Shown here one piece after another: positions 5,766-5,803 of a stretch of DNA of 5,803 nucleotides. The position numbers and the translations under genes were made by a program. The notes below the pieces were generated by a model. It was given only the letters and a program-made list of their open reading frames with translations, ran no database searches and had not been told where the DNA came from. The DNA is from Flavobacteriaceae bacterium (GTDB taxonomy: Bacteria > Bacteroidota > Bacteroidia > Flavobacteriales > Flavobacteriaceae): positions 1 to 5,803 of the forward strand of contig JAHRWC010000289.1 of the NCBI GenBank assembly GCA_019090365.1, read 5' to 3'. The stretch's first letter is position 1. Each line of letters opens with the position of its first letter.

Positions 5766-5803
5766 AGTTCAGCTTCAAATAATGTTTTAAAATGCTTTAG
5801 TAA
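5744..5803 (-). CDS. Possible 3' end of a convergent gene (partial)
   Basis: Reading the minus strand inward from the right edge, one frame is open for 19 codons (LLKHFKTLFEAELKIKAET) and stops at TAG, which is the complement of 5744-5746. The other two minus frames stop within five codons. The peptide looks like an amphipathic helix and so is protein-like. However, 19 codons is short, TAG is the only such stop among the genes seen here, and half of the stretch is accounted for by the terminator arm. Treat it as a hint only. The plus strand has no ORF between 5705 and 5803. Confidence 0.25.
   Translation of the reverse strand, partial: LLKHFKTLFEAELKIKAET

Overview
The window looks like chromosome of a Bacteroidota species, most likely a member of the Flavobacteriia. 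The evidence is very AT-rich DNA, TAA/TGA stops, starts without Shine-Dalgarno sequences, a Bacteroidota-type -7 box (TAnnTTTG), signal peptides ending in FAQ/D, a type IX secretion (T9SS) C-terminal sorting domain, and a one-piece hybrid two-component regulator with an AraC-type output domain. No RNA gene, insertion sequence, CRISPR array or phage signature is visible.

Layout. Bases 1-146 hold the 3' end of an unidentified plus-strand gene. It overlaps by 14 nt the start of a 924-aa hybrid sensor (133-2907) made of a signal peptide, a TPR-like sensor, one membrane helix, HisKA, HATPase, a receiver and an AraC DNA-binding domain. A 138-nt intergenic region follows. It holds a weak hairpin, a TGTTACA direct repeat with a 21-bp period, a small palindrome and a -7 box. 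Next comes a 369-aa secreted protein (3046-4155) with three diverged copies of an ~85-residue domain and a T9SS sorting tail, closed by a strong terminator (4171-4207).

The right part is a compact plus-strand cluster. It holds a 48-aa ORF (4246-4392) whose last 32 residues align without gaps to the end of the preceding T9SS sorting tail, a 212-aa predicted lipoprotein (4398-5036), and a 223-aa exported DUF3108-like protein (5033-5704) that overlaps the lipoprotein by ATGA. A terminator lies at 5724-5765. A short open minus-strand frame reaching the right edge may be the tail of a convergent gene.

How the parts may work together (inference). The sensor's TPR region should lie in the periplasm and its AraC domain in the cytoplasm. 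The adjacent promoter has features of an activator-dependent promoter, so the simplest model is that the regulator controls the secreted three-repeat protein. The lipoprotein and DUF3108-like protein are probably co-translated cell-envelope proteins of unknown role. Their link to the regulator is only proximity, and a strong terminator separates them from it. The most notable points are the operator-like direct repeat, the three-repeat secreted protein and the unannotated 48-aa ORF.
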